Shown here: in pieces, positions 59,460 through 64,000 of the stretch
How positions within the stretch are numbered: the stretch's first letter is position 1
Layout of the letters: every line of letters begins with the position of its first letter
DNA from: Hermatobates lingyangjiaoensis
Lineage: Eukaryota; Arthropoda; Insecta; Hemiptera; Hermatobatidae
Assembly: GCA_026182355.1 (NCBI GenBank)
Contig: JAPFBL010001928.1
Span: 5,907,501 to 5,971,500, forward strand
Reading direction: 5' to 3'
Length of the DNA stretch: 64,000 nt
The notes under the pieces: model-generated
The model's input: the letters and a program-made list of their open reading frames with translations, nothing else
What the model was told of the DNA's origin: nothing
Databases searched by the model: none
Translations under genes and position numbers: made by a program

Positions 59460-62040
59460 CAGACATAGTGTTGCCAATATTATACCGATTATATAATATT
59501 TCCCAAAAAAAATATTAAGTTCTTTATCAACAATAATTTAATTTTCCTATCATATGGAAATAGTATTTGTGAAGCTTTGATGATTTTGCCAAATCAAGTA
59601 GTTTTGACATATTGAATTTTAGAGATTTCATACTTTTTCATATATATTACATTTTATTAATTTTTATTTGCTAGAGTGGCTTTTAACGAGTTACTATTTG
59701 TGGAGTAATTTAATAAGAGAACTGTGGGAAACCATATTGTAAATATATCGAACAACATTAAACTAATCACGAAACTACAGTACGTCGAAACAGATGTGAA
59801 ATAACATCATGTCCAAACCGTTCTCAAATAGCAGCCCTCGACAACCTACTGAATAAAAAATTAGACAATTTAAAATCTATTAAAAATTATGAAAAGTTTC
59901 TTTGGCAGAACCAACATCTTCGTCCACCAATCGTATTCATTCTATTACTACTGAACACATACTCGTCAACTACACATTTTGCATAAACCAAAAATAAATA
60001 ATATAAACAATTTAAAAAATATGAATCAAAACTCTGCTAGAGTTTACGAAAAAAAGAGTCAATGGGGTATTATTTAATATTTGGTGCATATAAGAACATT
60101 CCCAGTATTAGAACTTCCCAGTTTATACCAAAACTGTGAAATAATCTTGGAGCAATCAAGACAGTGTGAACGTATTTCAAGTGATGTTTCTAGAGTTAAA
60201 AATTATACTAATTAAATAATTAACTAATTAATTATATTAATTAATTAAGTTTAAAAGGGAGTTTTGATGAAAATATTGTTGTAAGGCGGGTAATGTTTCA
60301 GTTTGCAAGGCTACCTGTGGAGACGACCGGGTTGTTAAAGCGAGGACTGCCTGCCTCTTCGCTAAGCTGTCGACGCCTAACTCCCCTCAGATCTGCTCTC
60401 ATCCTTGCTAAATAGGGAAGCTTAATAAACCCGACAGGAAATCGAATTTAACTAACTTTCAAATAATATATTCTAAGTTACATTTTCATAACTAATACTA
60501 TTATTACTAACTTTACAAACAATTAGTTTATTATGTTGGTAAATATTAAAAACAATCCGAATATTTACATGTTTTATGCAAACAACGTATTTTTAAACAT
60601 GTGATGCGCATAGTTTTTTATCAAGTATTTAAAAGAACTATCTTATGTTTGTATAGTATACTATAATATACAGTATAGTTTACAAAAAGAATGGTAAATG
60701 TTCAATACATTTTGTATAAAAGATTTCCACATGTGACATATATAGTAATTGATAGAACAAATTTTGTATAATTCAAAAAATTTTTATTAAATGCATTTCC
60801 AAATAATTAAATTAATTGCTTAAAAGAAGGTCATATGTCATATTTGTTTAAAATACTGTTTCTATGGAATGATCAAAAAGCTCGCGTTTAGCATGTATCC
60901 TCTTTATATGTGAGACGTAATCCAAAGCTTATGAGACAATACAAACTACACCGTTTAACGGATCAAAATGGAATCTAAAAATAGAACATTCTGAGAAGGA
61001 TGGGATGAGATAATTTTCTTTCAAAATTACATTCACCATAGAGGCATTACAGTAAATTTTCTGTTTTCATGAAATGATATTTAGATGTTCAACGGATCAT
61101 TAAAAAAACCATTCAATTTTGATAAAAAAATAAAATAAATTTCAATTTTTTAAAAAAAATCACGCAATTTCAATTACGGCAAAGAGTAATAAAGACATAA
61201 AAACGAAATATTTACCTGGACTAATGATTTACTTACTATCTTGTCGTATTTGTTTACATTTCTCTACATTGTTTATATTGACTTAGAAATATTTTGAGCA
61301 AATCCAATCAAATATAATAGATGTTTAGAGGTTTAATGAAATATTTTTAAATAAATTAATGATAGATGCAAAAGAATAAAATTCTTACATGTAAAAAATT
61401 AGCGCCAATCAAACATATATTTTCTGAAAGGGTTCCATTTGTCTCAAAAAATGCTCTAATTAATCTATAAGTTGCCCCCTTATACAAAACTTAATATCAG
61501 TTGTAACTTTTTTTTTGTTTATGAATCATAGAATCTTTGGGAATGTTGAAGTGTGAGGAATGAACTCATTCATCAAGAAAGAGTAATTCAGTTGCTGACA
61601 AATATCGAGTTTTTTTACTGTTCTAGTCTAATAGTTAGTTCATAATTTATTATTTTCAAATTCAAAAAAATTCAAGCTTCCAGCTATTAAGGTTTTAGGT
61701 TATACCAAAAAGCTGGCACTGAATTTGATTTGAGCATACCAAACTGGCTCATTACTACTACAGTTTTTCTCAATATACCATACATTGACAGCTACGATAT
61801 AAAAGAATTCAGTACGCAGGAAAACGCTGAAACTCGTTTAGAGTCAATTGAAGTTTTGACAAAGGGAATTATAAGTGTTTTTTTAAAAAACACAAGCATT
61901 CCATAAAAATTGCCAGTATAATAATTTTATAAAAGACCATAAATTGTTTCAAATAATTTCTACAATAGGACATTAATTAGAAATAACCAAAAAAACGTGT
62001 TATACGGGGAAATTTTATTTACCCACAAATGACTAACGCG
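59460..62040. other. AT-rich DNA; one short open stretch and one GC-rich patch
   Basis: 59762-59993 is open on the plus strand without an ATG (ends ...FLWQNQHLRPP then a hydrophobic run). I do not recognise it. 60298-60425 is GC-richer (GAGACGACCGGGTTG, TGTCGACGCCTAACTCCCC), with no motif I can name. Confidence 0.3.
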
Positions 62041-62281
62041 GAAGGTTAATACATCGTGTGAGAGAGGCACATAGTCCTGTGGAGACGACGTGAAGACGTC
62101 GGTGCCGAGCCTGCACGATGTTAGGTGCTCTTTAAAGACTTATATTTTAAATACACTTGAACTGGGCAACAAATAGGACTCCCAATGTGGAATGTTCTTT
62201 ATGTGGTATCACACTCCTATGTGTCTGTTTTCTCGTAGGACAGCCTCTGCAACCTAACCTAACCTAACCTAACCTAACCTA
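62041..62281 (+). mobile_element. SINE with (AACCT)6 tail
   Basis: The core GTGGAGACGACGTGAAGACGTCGGTGCCGAGCCTG, TTAGGTGCTCTTTAAAG and GGACTCCCAATGTGGAAT matches the tRNA-derived SINE. The 3' body (GTGGTATCACACTCC, CGTAGGACAGCCTCTGCAACCT) differs from copies 1 and 2. It ends with six AACCT units (62251-62280), the complement of the arthropod telomere unit. The tRNA-like 5' end is lost. A second 3' end of this type is at 7981-8061. Confidence 0.65.
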
Positions 62282-62997
62282 ATGTTTAGAGAGGAAAAGA
62301 GGTTCTGTGTAAAGAAACTCAAAAAAAATCAAGTGAATATTTAGGTATTATTTTAACATGCAATAAAATAAATTATTATAAATACTAATGTTCACACGTT
62401 AAATATATATTAAATAAATATTAATTGTACGTTAAATAAATTTTCCTTTATACTAATGAATGACTTTAACTAATTTCGAATTTCAAACATTTTTCAAAGG
62501 TGAAATAATTCGCAAAGGAGTGTATTTTACAGAAAAAAAACCTAAAATGCTCTTAAAATTGTTGAAATATCCCACTTAACTTTATGATAAAAAAAAACCA
62601 TGCGAGGTATTAGGCAGCAATGAAAGCAAAATACTGAATAGAGAAAAGGACAGCTGTTGACCTGTTCTTAGAATAATGGAGAGGAAGTGCTTATTTGAAT
62701 GTGAGTCATAAAGAGACTCCATTATCTCACGTCTCCAACCGTTTCAATTACTTCTAGGAAACAAGCAAGTTCAACTCGACAGAAATTAAAACACCCATAA
62801 TGTATTTAATAATTTAATTTAATAATTTCAACTACAAACATGAAAATTCGTATCTAGTAAAAAGTTAGAAAAAAATTATTCAAAAAGTCTATTGGCAAAT
62901 TTCAGACATTAATATTTCAAAAATTAAGCCTTCTTATGTTAAAACTGTTTCTTTTTACATAGAATGGGTGTACTTTATGTATCTATAAATCATATAA
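62282..62997. other. AT-rich DNA, no gene seen
   Basis: Nothing recognised before the PLE frame; it may hold the 5' part of that element. Confidence 0.35.
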
Positions 62998-64000
62998 AGT
63001 GTATGGAATCCACTTTCTAAAGTACATAATAAAAAACTTCAGAGCTTAATTGACAATAGCCTGTGGAATAAAAATAAAAATAGAAAATTAGTTCTTAATT
63101 TATCAGACAGAATATTAGATAATAATGCAATAGTAGCATTAGGATATGGTTTAAATTTTGTTCCTAAAAGTAATAATTTAAATTACGTTCAGGTGGCTAA
63201 GGGTTTTTGTAAAGCTGAAAAAATAAATAATATAGATATGGATAATTTAAATATTTTAAAAGGAATAGTATACGGTCTTTCAGAAAAAACTGATGTTGTT
63301 AGTGTACCTAGACGTTTTATCGAGGCTTATTCTATGCTTACAAATGATAATACTATAAAAATCACTAAAGCCGATAAATCTAAAGTAACAGGAATATTAA
63401 ATAAAAAAGATTACGTCGATAAAATAGAGAATATGTTAAAAGATGAAAATGTGTGTACAAAGTTAAGGTCTAATCCTTTGGAAAGGGTCAATAGTTCATT
63501 TAATAAAAAAATTAAAACTATCTTAAAAAATCAACCCGAACTTATTACTAAATTTAAATCAAAATCCCCTTCTTTGCCATATATGTACCGGTTGATCAAG
63601 ACACATAAAGATAATTACCCAATACGGTTGATTATGTGCTCGACTGGTTCGACATCATATGGCTTGTCCAAATGGTTAGTAAGTGTTTTAAGCCCATTAA
63701 TTGGAAAAATTTCAGGCAGCCATATTAAAAACAATGTTAATTTAATTAGAAAATTAAAAAGCGTCAACATGAATAAAAATTATAGATTGATCAGTTTCGA
63801 TGTGAAGTCCCTTTTTACCAAGGTACCTGTAACTGATCTGTTGAGCTTACTCCAGGAGGAATTAATTAATTATTCCCTTCCCCTTCCATCTACCACTATA
63901 ATAGAGTTAATTAAGTTATGTGTGGTAGATTGTCACTTTCAGTTTGAAAATAATTATTATATACAAATATTTGGGCTTGCAATGGATAACTGCTTATCCC
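62998..64000 (+). CDS. PLE reverse transcriptase, open and partial at window end
   Basis: A frame of 334 codons is open from just after a TAA (62995-62997) to the window edge with no internal stop. There is no ATG at its head, so the true start is not known. Order: the PLE N-terminal signature (HNKKLQSLIDNSLW, NLSDRIL, ALGYGLNFVP at codons 10-56), a variable region, then RT. LPYMYRLIKTHK (from codon 193) corresponds to the usual YGLPKIHK. PIRLIMCSTGSTSYGLSKWL and SHIKNN follow. SFDVKSLFTKVPV is motif A with the catalytic Asp at codon 268 (63799-63801). FENNYYIQIFGLAMDNCLS reaches motif B, where GLAMG is usual, so Gly is replaced by Asp. The rest, including YVDD and the endonuclease, lies beyond the window. 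It is the best-preserved coding region here, and the only one holding the N-terminal part. Confidence 0.85.

Noticed and set aside
59762..59993. Exon-like open stretch without ATG
   Set aside because: About 75 codons with no recognisable domain in AT-rich DNA. Chance is likely.
62251..62280. Telomere end or interstitial telomere
   Set aside because: Only six units, placed exactly at the 3' end of a SINE whose relative at 7981-8061 ends the same way. It is an element tail.

Overview
This window is AT-rich eukaryotic DNA with no recognisable host gene. The coding traces I can support belong to Penelope-like retroelements (PLEs): reverse transcriptase (RT) and GIY-YIG endonuclease pieces at 16244-16754 (-), 28976-29481 (-), 29690-31260 (+), 34978-36526 (+) and 62998-64000 (+, open at the window edge). 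Around them lie PLE terminal fragments, tRNA-derived SINEs, one MITE, one 97-bp satellite array and many (TA)n tracts. An invertebrate, probably an arthropod, is the best guess. The reasons are a SINE tail made of AACCT units (the complement of the arthropod telomere unit TTAGG), abundant PLEs and extreme AT richness. The species cannot be fixed from this sequence.

Layout. 1-15 kb: AT-rich unique-looking DNA holding one PLE foldback (3289-3512, with target-site duplication), a dispersed ~660-bp repeat (8766-9424) and a second copy near 13 kb. 15.5-26.5 kb: a dense cluster in which short PLE terminal fragments of several families alternate with (TA)n tracts, plus a PLE endonuclease piece and a SINE. 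28.5-32.7 kb: a SINE split by a PLE RT fragment, then a decayed PLE in the opposite orientation. 34.6-36.7 kb: a short PLE, complete at its ends, with RT and endonuclease, about 370-bp inverted ends and a 10-bp target-site duplication. 41-51 kb: further SINE copies, PLE ends, a 70-bp tandem array and a repeat pair. 53.7-55.5 kb: eighteen copies of a 97-bp satellite. 55.7-55.9 kb: a MITE. 58.9-59.5 kb: a third PLE foldback. 62-64 kb: a SINE with a telomere-like tail, then the 5' part of a PLE RT reading frame.

The most interesting signal is shared by nearly all of the PLE terminal fragments. Each carries a hammerhead-ribozyme-like layout: CUGANGA (or a near match), one extra base, a helix II hairpin, GAAA, a 4-6 base palindrome (AGAUCU, AGGCCU, ACCGGU, ACGCGU, AUAU and others), then a non-G base, followed in the better copies by a strand that pairs with the bases just before CUGANGA. 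The palindrome changes from family to family while the plan is kept. Hammerhead motifs are known in PLEs; the variety of families in one 64-kb window and their link to (TA)n tracts deserve checking. Three foldback copies also share a 33-40 bp one-sided extension and 10-15 bp target-site duplications.

Most short open frames in the window are chance or low-complexity frames and were left out.
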